Positions 44,006 through 54,403 of a stretch of DNA of 64,000 nucleotides are shown here, piece by piece. Within the stretch, counting starts at the first letter, position 1; each line of letters begins with the position of its first letter. A program made the position numbers and the translations under genes. The notes beneath the pieces are model-generated. The model was not told the origin of the DNA. It searched no databases and was given only the letters and a program-made list of their open reading frames with translations. The DNA comes from Pseudomonas lurida. Lineage in GTDB: Bacteria > Pseudomonadota > Gammaproteobacteria > Pseudomonadales > Pseudomonadaceae. Where the stretch lies: NCBI RefSeq assembly GCF_013522705.1, contig NZ_JAAMRE010000006.1, positions 171,756-235,755 of the forward strand. Reading direction: 5' to 3'.

Positions 44006-45211
44006 ATGTCAGAGCGAGAATTAACGACTCACACAGCTATCTCCAGAATCTATTCCATAATTCATTCACTGAATCTCACCGCAACGGTCAAATACGCAAC
44101 AAAAAACAAACTTGTTGCAACAGCAGAGCTTTTCGATAAACAAGGAATCTTAGTAGAGTCCGGCGCTGGAAAAGGGTCCGAATCGCTTGTGGGTGCACTA
44201 GCCGAAAGCCTGGAGCATTTCGCCACATTCCACATCAATCAAAGCGAGGTCGCAACTCAGCCCGGCGATATGATCGCCAACCAAATCGGCGTTGAATGTG
44301 ATGGTTTTTTAAGTAGCCTTGCAAATAATGAAAGCTCTATTGAATGCTATAAGCTTCAAAGCCTTGATAAACGGCATGACATATATGTACCTACTATTAT
44401 TTTAAATCCGCAACCAACAAAAAATAACTTCACCACCACAAGCCAGACATCATGCTTTCTGCATCGATACTCCTCCAATTCCGGAACAGCGTTTGGATGC
44501 ACCGAAGCTGAAGCTTTATTGCATGGAATACACGAAGTTATTGAAAGACATATTCTTTCTCAGCTGTTTATTGACATCTGCTCACTGGGCGAAAACAAAA
44601 ATTTATATTCACCTTCAGCATCACTTCTTGAAACCGCGTTAAACTATGATGCATCCTCGATGATCTCAGCCAAAAAACTGAAAATCATTATTATAAAAGA
44701 CGTATTCGATGTGTTTTTTGCCATCGCACTGCCCCATGCTGGACCCGGAGATATGCACCTTTCCCCCATTGGCTCGGGATGCTCACTGGACATAAAAATC
44801 GCCATACAACGCGCAGTATCGGAACAATTTCAAACTGAGGCTTTATACGGACTTGATGAAGAAGCAAACGACCTAAAAATCTTAAAGTTTTTAGCGAGCT
44901 CCAAAAAACTTACACCACTCATCGACTTTAACACCGTGAAAAACCTAAAGCTTCCGCTCATGGAGATGCCGAACGAGCGCAGGGCCTCGACGGTACAACA
45001 GCAAATTACAACCCTGAACCAGTCGCTTTCTCGCGCCGGAAGAAAAATATACTATAGAACCCTTGCGCGATTTGATGAGTGTGTAGTAACACAAGTATAT
45101 ATACCCGGACTGGAAAGGTTCAATTTGATCCGACAAGGATGCCTGGTAGCACCTCAGCAGATCCTGCTCGATCACAACGCAAAAGATCAAACCGTGGCGC
45201 CATCATGCTGA
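44006..45211 (+). CDS. YcaO-family peptide-modifying enzyme
   Basis: 401 residues. YcaO ATP-binding signatures are visible: ALAESLEHF (Glu67, Glu70) and TEAEALLHGIHEVIERH (Glu167, Glu177, Glu180-Arg181), plus the conserved VTQVYIPGLERF near the C-terminus. YcaO proteins use ATP to activate backbone amides, forming azolines, thioamides or amidines. No E1-like domain is fused, and the protein ends APSC rather than the PxPxP seen in many azoline-forming YcaOs. GAGGGA precedes the ATG by 6 nt. Codon use is rich in AAA, ATA and TTA, unlike neighbours. E. coli-type housekeeping YcaO is longer, so this is a peptide-pathway type. Confidence 0.85.
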   Translation: MSERELTTHTAISRIYSIIHSLNLTATVKYATKNKLVATAELFDKQGILVESGAGKGSESLVGALAESLEHFATFHINQSEVATQPGDMIANQIGVECDGFLSSLANNESSIECYKLQSLDKRHDIYVPTIILNPQPTKNNFTTTSQTSCFLHRYSSNSGTAFGCTEAEALLHGIHEVIERHILSQLFIDICSLGENKNLYSPSASLLETALNYDASSMISAKKLKIIIIKDVFDVFFAIALPHAGPGDMHLSPIGSGCSLDIKIAIQRAVSEQFQTEALYGLDEEANDLKILKFLASSKKLTPLIDFNTVKNLKLPLMEMPNERRASTVQQQITTLNQSLSRAGRKIYYRTLARFDECVVTQVYIPGLERFNLIRQGCLVAPQQILLDHNAKDQTVAPSC

Positions 45212-46911
45212 ACCTTCTTTACAAAGCCTGCAGAGACCATAAAAGCCTACTGACCTTCACTCTGACGACAACTTTATTACTGAAAATACTGGTATTGGCG
45301 CCACCGTTGCTTTTCGGCGGAATAATTGATGCGCTCGGCACAAATCCCAAGGGTTATCAAATTTTACTTCCCAGTTTGATTGCAGCGTTCATTTTGGCAG
45401 GATGCGTACATGCGGCAATCAACCCAGCACAAAACCTGCTCTTATCAAAACTTGTTCAATCCATTATTAGGGACGCCTCCATTCATTGGGTTACACAACT
45501 AATACGAAAAGAATTTGATGCATTCAATACCTGGCGAATAGGACACTTCATCAAATCGGTAGAAAGAGGATTGACGGCACATGAAAAGTTACTGACATTC
45601 TTCATTACAACGGGACTCCCTATTTTATTGGAATTCATAGTAGTGGGCGGCGCGTTTCTTTACATGGGCGGCCTAACTATTTTCCTCGCACTAAATGGGT
45701 GCGCTCTTGTTTATGCGTTTGCCACCTACAAAATCATTCTCTGGCGAAGACTCCACCTCACTACTGTCAACGAACAGGAAGATGAATTAAGCGCAGTTTT
45801 ATTCAACACCTTGAGTGCCGGAAAAACAATAAAACTGGAGGGTGCTGAAGAGTCCGCATCCCGCCCGTTGAATCTTGCTTTCAAACGCTATGCGGATGCC
45901 GCCATCACTGTGGCCAGTTCGAGTGGTTATTTGAGTGGGGCAAAGATCCTGTTCATCAGCTTTTCGACAGGAGCGCTGTTAGCCTGGGGAGTATTCAATC
46001 AGCTGTCTGCGACGCCAAGCATCAGTGTCGGACAATTGGTAGCCATTTTCTCGATCGCCAGCAGCTACTTACTCAACGTCACAAACCTGACAGAAGGTTA
46101 TCGGGTGCTTGATCAATTCTTGGCTGACCAGCGCAGACTTGAGCATCTGTTGACGCTGCCTAACTTCGACGACGAAACCCGGCAAGCAGTACTCCCGAAA
46201 TATTCAGAATCGACGTTGGCCCTTAAACCATGCTTTGTAACGGCGGATGGTTCGTCCCGAATAAACGTCAACACCACGCTGAGTTTTACCCAAGGTCAAT
46301 CGGTAGCAATCACAGGCCCGAGTGGCGCCGGTAAATCAACGTTATTGGAAGCGCTCGCAGGGTTGAATCTTTCGCTGAGAGATAATCTGTACATCAATGG
46401 AGTGGCTGTATCCGACCTGAATGCAAAAGCTCATTTGGACTGCATCAGATATTGTCCTCAATCACCACAGTTTTTAGAGGGCGCTTTTGAGCACTCTGTT
46501 TTATTTGGGGTAGATAGATCCTCGGGCTTGGAACAAGCGATACGGCAATTGCAGGTTGAAGCGGTGGTCGACCATCGCAGCCTGGCCGAAAACGCGACTA
46601 ATGTGTCAGGGGGTGAAGCCAAACGCCTGTCACTATTGCGACTGATCAATAAACCTGGTCATTTTAACTTGTTCGATGAACCCAGCGCTTCGATTGAGCA
46701 AACACTGGCAGTACCTGTGTGGGATCTGCTTTTCGAAACGTTCGGTAAGCTCGGCTTGATTTGTGTAACCCATGACTTGCGCCACCTGGAGCGCTTTGAT
46801 CGCGTCATCATCATGCGAGAAGGAGCTATTGTGGATGACGGCCCGTGGCACGAGTTGCAGGTAAAACCAGCCATCAGGAAGCTGTTGGATAACATGCCCG
46901 CCCACGAGTAA
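45205..46911 (+). CDS. ABC exporter of the YcaO peptide locus (fused membrane and ATPase domains)
   Basis: 568 residues: six membrane helices (about 1-320) then an ATPase domain with Walker A GPSGAGKST (371-379), signature VSGGE (467-471), Walker B FNLFDEPSAS and H-loop VTHD. There is no N-terminal C39 peptidase, so it does not itself cut a leader. The ATG at 45205 overlaps the YcaO stop by 7 nt, giving translational coupling. It most likely exports the modified peptide and may give self-immunity. A longer frame to 45079 only overlaps ycaO and is rejected. Confidence 0.85.
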   Translation: MLNLLYKACRDHKSLLTFTLTTTLLLKILVLAPPLLFGGIIDALGTNPKGYQILLPSLIAAFILAGCVHAAINPAQNLLLSKLVQSIIRDASIHWVTQLIRKEFDAFNTWRIGHFIKSVERGLTAHEKLLTFFITTGLPILLEFIVVGGAFLYMGGLTIFLALNGCALVYAFATYKIILWRRLHLTTVNEQEDELSAVLFNTLSAGKTIKLEGAEESASRPLNLAFKRYADAAITVASSSGYLSGAKILFISFSTGALLAWGVFNQLSATPSISVGQLVAIFSIASSYLLNVTNLTEGYRVLDQFLADQRRLEHLLTLPNFDDETRQAVLPKYSESTLALKPCFVTADGSSRINVNTTLSFTQGQSVAITGPSGAGKSTLLEALAGLNLSLRDNLYINGVAVSDLNAKAHLDCIRYCPQSPQFLEGAFEHSVLFGVDRSSGLEQAIRQLQVEAVVDHRSLAENATNVSGGEAKRLSLLRLINKPGHFNLFDEPSASIEQTLAVPVWDLLFETFGKLGLICVTHDLRHLERFDRVIIMREGAIVDDGPWHELQVKPAIRKLLDNMPAHE

Positions 46912-46979
46912 GTCTCTGCACGAAACTCACTGCAATGGCACAATTGCCGGCGCCGTGCCTCCACCCAACAGGATTCCCC

Positions 46980-47333
46980 ATGCTTCAGTTAAAAACCGAC
47001 GCCCTCATGGCCACCCCATGCGACGAAGAAGAAGACAATATGGCGATGCTCTGCTGCCATGGCAAAAACGGCGAGATGTTCATGCTCAGCCGCTACCCGG
47101 ACGAAGAGGAAGTCGAGCTGACCTGGGACTACGAGCCGTCGACCCTGGATGGGCTGAAGGTCACGCTGGGCGACACGACGTTGCGAATAGAACTGGCTGC
47201 CGGTGATGCTGATGCGCTGGGTGGCAAGGATCAACTGGAGATTACCCACGCCACGGCCGCATCCGACTTGGGCGAGGTGGAGGACACCTTGCAGAACATC
47301 CTCAAAGGCACGGGCACCTATACTCGGATTTAA
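46980..47333 (+). CDS. Hypothetical acidic protein
   Basis: 117-residue protein of unknown function, not recognised. It is acidic (EEEDN, YPDEEEVELTWDYEP) with a vicinal Cys pair (MLCCHGKNGEMF) and no membrane segment or signal. AGGA precedes the ATG. Base composition returns to the GC-rich norm here, so it probably belongs to the conserved flank with the MoxR operon rather than to the island, although it reads in the same direction 68 nt after the exporter. Confidence 0.7.
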   Translation: MLQLKTDALMATPCDEEEDNMAMLCCHGKNGEMFMLSRYPDEEEVELTWDYEPSTLDGLKVTLGDTTLRIELAAGDADALGGKDQLEITHATAASDLGEVEDTLQNILKGTGTYTRI

Positions 47334-47467
47334 AGGCGAGCCCCGCCCGCATTGCCGGTGTTCACAACAGAAAGCGCACCTTCGCACATAATTCCTACAA
47401 GTTTTGCCAAAAATAGCCGTTACGCCGTTAGTCGCCACGCCCCTCGATGCATTAAAGTAATGCCCCC

Positions 47468-47498
47468 AGCCCGCTGTTCGTTTCACAGCACGCGGGCT
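47468..47498 (+). terminator. Hairpin upstream of the MoxR operon
   Basis: AGCCCGC (47468-47474) and GCGGGCT (47492-47498) with additional TGT/ACA pairing inside, followed by CTTCTTTCC. It lies between the hypothetical gene and moxR and may be a terminator or leader attenuator. The T run is poor. Confidence 0.4.
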
Positions 47499-47521
47499 CT
47501 TCTTTCCAGGAACCGTCATCG

Positions 47522-48481
<960 letters not shown>

Positions 48482-48486
48482 AGGCT

Positions 48487-49419
48487 ATGAATGCCGGTGA
48501 TGGAATCCGCGTCACGCTCAGCGAGCTGATTGAAATGCGCCACCGCGTGCGTGAAGTGCAGCTGTTTTCCACGCCGAGCCAGCGCAGCCCTTTGATCGGC
48601 CTGCACCATTCCAAGCTGCGCGGGCGCGGTGTGGACTTTGACCAGGTGCGCGTGTACCAGGCCGGCGATGACGTGCGCACCATTGACTGGCGCGTGACTG
48701 CGCGCACTCAGGAGCCGCACACCAAGCTGTTCCACGAAGAGCGCGAGCGCCCGATTTTCATCATGGTCGAGCAAAGCTGCCGGCTGTTTTTCGGCTCCGG
48801 CCAGATGTTCAAGTCAGTGCTCGCCGCCCAGGCCGCCAGCCTGATCGGTTGGGCGGCGCTGGGGCATAACGACCGGGTCGGTGGGCTGGTGTTCGGCGAC
48901 AACGAGCATTACGAAATCAAGCCACGCCGCAGCAAGCAAAGCCTGCTGCAATTGCTCAACCGCCTGGTGCGGGTCAACCAGAGCCTGAATACCGAAACCC
49001 GCCCCGAAGCCGATGCCTTGGGCATGGCCCTGCGTCGTGGCCGCGAGGTCCTGCGCCCGGGCAGCCTGGTGATCGTGATCTGCGACGAACGCGCGTTGAG
49101 CGACGGCGCCGAGCAGCAATTGAGCCTGCTGTCGCGCCATTGCGACCTGTTGCTGCTGCCAGTCTGCGACCCGCTCGACCATGCCCTGCCCGCCGCCGGG
49201 CTGCTGCGCTTCGCCGAACGGGGTGCGCAACTGGAACTGGACACGCTCAATTACGATCTGCGCCAGGCCTACAAGGCTCAGGCCGAAGCCCGCATCGCCC
49301 GCTGGGAATTGCTCGCGCAGAAACTACGTGTCTTGCTGATGCCCTTGAGCACCCAGAGCGAAATGGTCGAGCAACTGCGCGAATACCTCAACCCGCAACG
49401 CCCGGTTAAAAAGCAATGA
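48487..49419 (+). CDS. DUF58 domain protein
   Basis: 310-residue protein with the DUF58 signature HHSKLRGRGVDFDQVRVYQAGDDVRTIDWRVTARTQEPHTKLFHEERERP, and a VWA-like fold following (IFIMVEQSCR). DUF58 proteins are partners of MoxR ATPases. The ATG is 5 nt after the moxR stop; the last 4 nt overlap the next gene. Soluble, no membrane segment. Confidence 0.88.
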   Translation: MNAGDGIRVTLSELIEMRHRVREVQLFSTPSQRSPLIGLHHSKLRGRGVDFDQVRVYQAGDDVRTIDWRVTARTQEPHTKLFHEERERPIFIMVEQSCRLFFGSGQMFKSVLAAQAASLIGWAALGHNDRVGGLVFGDNEHYEIKPRRSKQSLLQLLNRLVRVNQSLNTETRPEADALGMALRRGREVLRPGSLVIVICDERALSDGAEQQLSLLSRHCDLLLLPVCDPLDHALPAAGLLRFAERGAQLELDTLNYDLRQAYKAQAEARIARWELLAQKLRVLLMPLSTQSEMVEQLREYLNPQRPVKKQ

Positions 49420-49910
49420 GCAGCCTCGATCAACTGCAACCGCTGATTGCCCCGCCGGCCATTGGTTTCTGGCCGCCCGCGCCAGGCTGGTGGCTGTTGC
49501 TGTTGCTGATACCGCTGCTGGGCTGGGGCCTGTGGTCGCTGCGCCGTTTTTTGCCGACCCGCCGCCCGGCGGTGCGCACCGAGCAACCGCTGGACCCGCT
49601 GCGCATCGCCGCCCTCGCCGAGCTTGCGCTGATGCCCAAGCCCTATGACGGCGCGCCCGCCGGCGCCTGGCTGCAGCAACTCAACGGCCTGCTCAAACGC
49701 CTGTGCCGCAACGACTACCCCTACAGCCAGAGCCATACCCTCAACGGCCGAAAATGGCTGGCATTCCTCGACAATCGCTGCCCCGCCGCGGGCCTGACGC
49801 GCTGGATGGTGCTGGTGGAAGGTGCGTACAAGCCCGAATGCAAACTCGACGACAAGGCCATCGCCGGCCTGACCCAGGCCGTCGACACCTGGATCCGCAA
49901 ACATGTTTGA
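49416..49910 (+). CDS. DUF4381 membrane protein
   Basis: 164 residues: one membrane helix near the N-terminus (WWLLLLLIPLLGWGLW) then a cytoplasmic domain with LNGLLKRLCRNDYPYSQSHTLNGRKWLAFLD. This is the DUF4381 partner usual in MoxR operons. It starts within an ATGA overlap with the DUF58 gene and overlaps the next gene by 8 nt. Confidence 0.83.
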   Translation: MSSLDQLQPLIAPPAIGFWPPAPGWWLLLLLIPLLGWGLWSLRRFLPTRRPAVRTEQPLDPLRIAALAELALMPKPYDGAPAGAWLQQLNGLLKRLCRNDYPYSQSHTLNGRKWLAFLDNRCPAAGLTRWMVLVEGAYKPECKLDDKAIAGLTQAVDTWIRKHV

Positions 49911-50991
49911 GTTCGCCTGGCCATGGGTCTTCCTCTTGCTGCCGCTGCCCTGGTTGATGCGGCTGATCCTGCCGGCGGCCGACAGCGGCGAACCGGCGCT
50001 GAAAGTCAGCTACCTCAGCGACCTCGAAGGCCTGGCACGCCGTCGCGCGCGCTCCAACCTGCCGGGCTGGCGCCAGCAAGCGCCGTTCGTGGTGCTGTGG
50101 CTGCTGTTGCTGACCGCCGCCGCGCGCCCCGAATGGCTCGGCGAACCCTTGCCGATCGCCGCCAGTGGCCGCGACCTGCTGGTGGCGGTGGACGTTTCCG
50201 GCTCCATGGACTTCCCCGATATGCACTGGCAGGACGAAGACATCAGCCGCCTGAACCTGGTCAAACACCTGCTCGGCGATTTTCTCGAAAGTCGCGAAGG
50301 CGACCGCGTGGGCTTGATCCTGTTCGGCAGCCAGGCCTACCTGCAGGCGCCCCTGACCTTTGACAGGCGGACCGTGCGCACCTGGCTGGACGAGGCGCGC
50401 ATCGGCATCGCAGGCAAGAACACGGCCATCGGCGATGCCATCGGCCTGGCCTTGAAACGCCTGCGCCAACGCCCGGCCCAGAGCCGCGTACTGATCCTGG
50501 TCACCGACGGCGCCAACAATGCCGGGCAGATCGACCCGCTGACCGCCGCGCGCCTGGCCGCCGAAGAAGGCGTAAAGATCTACCCCATCGGCATTGGGGC
50601 CGACCCGGAGCAAAACGGCTCGCTGGGCATCCTCGGCGTCAACCCCAGCCTGGACCTTGACGAACCCTCGCTCAGGGCGATTGCCGAGGCCACGGGGGGC
50701 CAGTACTTTCGAGCCCGGGATGGCGCGCAGCTGCAAGCGATCAAGCAGACTCTGGACACCCTCGAACCGGTTGAGCAGCAACCCACCCAGGCCCGCCCGG
50801 CACACGCGCTGTACAGCGCGCCGCTGGCGCTGGCGTTGATCCTGAGCGTGTTGCTGGTGATCCAGGAACGTTGGCCGAACAACGCGCTGCAACGCGGCTT
50901 CGATAAATTGGCCAGCAAGGGTTTATTCCTGCCACCCAAGCCGCAGTGGCGCCAACGTCTCAAGCGCCTGCGTTTACGGGGGCGCCGATGA
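49903..50991 (+). CDS. VWA-domain membrane protein (BatA-like)
   Basis: 362 residues: an N-terminal hydrophobic segment (AWPWVFLLLPLPWLM), a second near 60-75, a von Willebrand A domain with the MIDAS motif DVSGSMD and later TDGANNAG, and a C-terminal membrane helix (LALALILSVLLVIQ). The MIDAS is intact, so it should bind a divalent metal and protein partner. It sits in the inner membrane and overlaps both neighbouring genes. Confidence 0.87.
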   Translation: MFEFAWPWVFLLLPLPWLMRLILPAADSGEPALKVSYLSDLEGLARRRARSNLPGWRQQAPFVVLWLLLLTAAARPEWLGEPLPIAASGRDLLVAVDVSGSMDFPDMHWQDEDISRLNLVKHLLGDFLESREGDRVGLILFGSQAYLQAPLTFDRRTVRTWLDEARIGIAGKNTAIGDAIGLALKRLRQRPAQSRVLILVTDGANNAGQIDPLTAARLAAEEGVKIYPIGIGADPEQNGSLGILGVNPSLDLDEPSLRAIAEATGGQYFRARDGAQLQAIKQTLDTLEPVEQQPTQARPAHALYSAPLALALILSVLLVIQERWPNNALQRGFDKLASKGLFLPPKPQWRQRLKRLRLRGRR

Positions 50992-52736
50992 TCGCTCTGT
51001 GGCCGCACTGGTTTCGCCCCTGGTGGCTGTTGCTGCTGCCATTGCTCGGCTGGTTGCTGTGGCAACTGTGGCACCGGCAAAAACGCGCCGGGCGCTGGCA
51101 GGTCATCCTGCCGCCGGCCTTCCATGCCGTGCTGCTCAGCGGCGGCAGCGGCCGCGAAAGCAAATCACCGTGGGTCGTGCTGGGTATTGCCTGGCTGCTG
51201 GCGGTACTGGCCTTGCTCGGTCCGAGCTGGCAACGCGTGGAACAGTCCAGCCAGAAACCTGCCGACCCGCTGGTGGTGCTGCTGGAGCTGACCCCGGAAA
51301 TGCTCGCCACCGATGCCCCACCCAACCGCCTGGAGCAGGCGCGGCGCAAGCTGTATGACTTGCTGCGCGCCCGCAGCGATGCGCAGACCGCCATCGTGGT
51401 GTACGCCGGCAGCGCCCACACGCTCGTGCCCTTGTCGGACGACCTGGCCACCAGCGGCAACCTGCTGGAAGCCCTGCGTCCCTCGATCATGCCCGAGCCG
51501 GGGCACCGCGCCGACCTGGCCGTGGAAAAAGCCCTGGCCCTGCTGAACCAGGCCAGCCTGGGCCAGGGGCGTCTGTTGCTGATCGGCTCGTCGTTGTCCA
51601 AACAAGAGCGCCAAGGCATCCGGCTGTTGCTGCAGAGCGCCCAGGCGCCGAGCCTGTCGATCCTCGGCATCGGCAGCCGCGAGGGCACGCCCGTGGCCCA
51701 GGAGAGCGGTGAGTTCCTCAAGGACGAACAGGGCGCAATCCTGGTGCCGCGCCTGGACAGCCCGACCCTCAAAGCCTTCGCCAGCGAAATGGGCGGTCGT
51801 TATCGCGCTGCACGCCTGGATGACAAGGACCTGCGCCAGCTCGGCGTACTGGACGCCCCGCAAGCCATGCGCGACGACGGGCAACGCCTGCGCCTGGATA
51901 CTTGGGCCGACCAGGGTTACTGGTTGCTGCTGCCGTTACTGATGCTCGCCGCCTGCGCCGGGCGCCGGGGGTGGCTGTTCTGCCTGCCTTTGTTGCTGCT
52001 GGGCGCGCCCCAGCCGAGCTACGCGTTCGAGCTGCAGGATTTGTGGCTGCGCCCCGACCAGCAAGGCCAGTACCTGCTGAAGAAAAAACGCCCCGCGCAA
52101 GCCGCCGAGCGTTTCGAAGACCGGCAATGGCAAGGCGTGGCGCTGTATGAGTCGGGCAACTACGCCGAAGCGGCCAAACGTTTTGCCGAAAGCAATGACG
52201 CGTTCGCCCACTACAACCGCGGCAACGCCCTGGCCAAGGCCGGCGAGCTGGAGGCGGCGGTGGATGCCTACGACCAAGCCCTCGAAGCCCAGCCCGACCT
52301 GCACCCGGCGCTGAAAAACAAAGCCCTGGTCGAAGCCTTGATACAGGAACAGGCCCAGGCGCAGGCCGAGCAAAAACCCGAGCAACCGGCAAAAAACCCG
52401 GATGACGAAACACCCCAACCCAGCCAGACTGCGCAACCGGGCGCCGATGGGCAGACCGCCACCGGCGGTGAAGAGTCCACCCAGGGCCAAGGCAAATCCG
52501 GCAGCACCGATACCCAGTCCGGCGTCAAACCCACGACTGGCAGCAACGAGGTGCCGGGCAGCGAGCTGGGCGACGAGCAAACCACCACGCCGCCGCTGCG
52601 CCGCTCCGACGCCAGCCTGAGCGAACAACGCCAGGCCCTGGAACAATGGCTGCGGCAGATTCCGGACAACCCCGGCGAACTGCTGCGGCGCAAATTCTGG
52701 TACGAACAGCAACAACATCAGGACAAGACTCGATGA
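50988..52736 (+). CDS. VWA/TPR membrane protein (BatB/BatC-like fusion)
   Basis: 582 residues: hydrophobic segments near the N-terminus (WWLLLLPLLGWLLW) and at about 315-350, a VWA-like domain whose MIDAS is degenerate (LLELTPEMLATD instead of DxSxS), TPR-like repeats (FAHYNRGNALAKAGELEAAVDAYDQALEAQPDLHPALKNKAL), and a Gln/Glu/Pro/Gly-rich low-complexity C-terminal region. It corresponds to BatB plus BatC in one chain. ATGA overlaps at both ends. Confidence 0.85.
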   Translation: MIALWPHWFRPWWLLLLPLLGWLLWQLWHRQKRAGRWQVILPPAFHAVLLSGGSGRESKSPWVVLGIAWLLAVLALLGPSWQRVEQSSQKPADPLVVLLELTPEMLATDAPPNRLEQARRKLYDLLRARSDAQTAIVVYAGSAHTLVPLSDDLATSGNLLEALRPSIMPEPGHRADLAVEKALALLNQASLGQGRLLLIGSSLSKQERQGIRLLLQSAQAPSLSILGIGSREGTPVAQESGEFLKDEQGAILVPRLDSPTLKAFASEMGGRYRAARLDDKDLRQLGVLDAPQAMRDDGQRLRLDTWADQGYWLLLPLLMLAACAGRRGWLFCLPLLLLGAPQPSYAFELQDLWLRPDQQGQYLLKKKRPAQAAERFEDRQWQGVALYESGNYAEAAKRFAESNDAFAHYNRGNALAKAGELEAAVDAYDQALEAQPDLHPALKNKALVEALIQEQAQAQAEQKPEQPAKNPDDETPQPSQTAQPGADGQTATGGEESTQGQGKSGSTDTQSGVKPTTGSNEVPGSELGDEQTTTPPLRRSDASLSEQRQALEQWLRQIPDNPGELLRRKFWYEQQQHQDKTR

Positions 52737-54370
52737 GCCGCCCCACCCTACTGCTTCTGCTCGCGTTATCGACCAGCGCCGCCCAGGCGGCGAACCTGGT
52801 TGCCAGCGTCGACCGCAGCCGGCTGAACTCCGGTGAAACGGTGGAGCTGACAGTGGAGTCCAGCGATGCCACCCAGTTCGGTAAACCGGACCTGTCGCCG
52901 CTGGATGCGCAGTTTGAAGTCAGCGGCACGCGCCAGATCAACCAACTCACCACCCTGGGCGGCGACAACCACGCCACCACGCGCTGGATCATCACCTTGC
53001 TGCCCAAGGAAAACGGCACGGTGGTGATCCCGCCCCTGCAAGTGGGCGACCTTCAGACCCAGCCGATCAGCCTGCAGGTCATGGAAACCGCCAGCCAGAA
53101 CACCAGCGCGGAACTGGCGCCGGTGTTCGTCGAAGCCAGCCTCGACCAGTCCAGCGTGTATGTCCAGGCCCAGGCGCTGTTGACCGTGCGCGTATACCAC
53201 TCGGTGTCGCTGTATGACGACAGCAGCCTCACGCCGTTGCAGATCGCCGACGCGCGCGTCGAGCAACTGGGCGAATCGCGCACCTATGAAAAAGTCATCA
53301 ACAGTATTCGCCATGGCGTGATCGAAACTCGCTACGCCCTCTACCCCCAGCACAGCGGCAGCCTGGAGGTGGGTGCGCAGACTTTCAGCGCCACCTTGGT
53401 GGAAGCGCGCCCGCCCCAGGACAATACGCTGCAGGGCACCAAGCCGGGCAAGCTGATCCATGTCAGCTCCGCACCCTTGCGGCTGACGGTCCGGCCCAAG
53501 CCGTCGCTCTACCCTGCCGATGCGCCCTGGCTACCGGCCCGCAGCCTCACCTTGAGCGAAAGCTGGAACCCCGAGCCTGCGCAGGTGCAAGTGGGTGACT
53601 CGCTGACCCGCAGCCTCACGGTCAAGGCCGAGGGTCTCTCCAGCGCACAACTGCCGGCCCTGCCCAGCACCGACATCGCCGGCCTGCGCCGCTACCCGGA
53701 CCAACCGGTGCTGGCCAACCAGACCAGCGAGCGCGGCCTGGTCGGCAGCCGCGAAGACCGCGAGGCGCTGGTGCCCAACCGCGCCGGCGCGCTGGAGCTG
53801 CCGGCCGTCGACGTGGTGTGGTGGAACACCCACGAAGACCACCTGGAGCGCACCAGCCTGCCGGCGCGCACCCTGCAAGTGGCCAACAACCCCAGCCTGG
53901 TGGTGGACACCCCCGCCACGCCGACCATCATCACCGCCCCGGACGACAGCCGCCTGTGGCTGTGGCAACTGAGCACCTTGCTGCTGGCCTGCACCACCCT
54001 GCTGGGCTTCGGCCTGTGGTGGCGCGCGCGTCGGCAACCCGCCGTGCAGCGCGCGACGCAAACCGGCCCGAGCCCGCGCACCCTGCTCGACGACCTCAAG
54101 CGCGCCACTCAGGCCAACGACCCCCAGGCCACTCGCCAGGCCCTGGACGCCTGGGCGCGCCAGCAACCGGAAACCCTGGCGGACATGGCGGCGCGCTTCG
54201 TGCCGCTGTCGGACGCGCTGGATGGGTTGAACGGTGCGCTGTACAGCGAGAGCGGCCAGTACTGGCTGGGCGAAGACCTGTGGCGCGCGGTCAAAGCCAT
54301 CCCCATGGCCGAGCGCGAACCGGACCCGGCCACGGACACCACCAGCTTGCCACCGCTGTATCCCAAATAA
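52733..54370 (+). CDS. BatD-like protein
   Basis: 545 residues with a signal peptide (TLLLLLALSTSAAQA), a large extracytoplasmic beta-rich part (VASVDRSRLNSGETVELTVESSD, typical of BatD N-termini), a membrane helix near 405-425 (LWLWQLSTLLLACTTLLGFGLWW) and a cytoplasmic tail. Last gene of the MoxR operon. The start overlaps the previous stop as ATGA. Its function is presumed to be assembly of the Bat complex. Confidence 0.86.
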   Translation: MSRPTLLLLLALSTSAAQAANLVASVDRSRLNSGETVELTVESSDATQFGKPDLSPLDAQFEVSGTRQINQLTTLGGDNHATTRWIITLLPKENGTVVIPPLQVGDLQTQPISLQVMETASQNTSAELAPVFVEASLDQSSVYVQAQALLTVRVYHSVSLYDDSSLTPLQIADARVEQLGESRTYEKVINSIRHGVIETRYALYPQHSGSLEVGAQTFSATLVEARPPQDNTLQGTKPGKLIHVSSAPLRLTVRPKPSLYPADAPWLPARSLTLSESWNPEPAQVQVGDSLTRSLTVKAEGLSSAQLPALPSTDIAGLRRYPDQPVLANQTSERGLVGSREDREALVPNRAGALELPAVDVVWWNTHEDHLERTSLPARTLQVANNPSLVVDTPATPTIITAPDDSRLWLWQLSTLLLACTTLLGFGLWWRARRQPAVQRATQTGPSPRTLLDDLKRATQANDPQATRQALDAWARQQPETLADMAARFVPLSDALDGLNGALYSESGQYWLGEDLWRAVKAIPMAEREPDPATDTTSLPPLYPK

Positions 54371-54403
54371 GCCCCTACATCCCTGACACACCACACATAA
54401 AAA

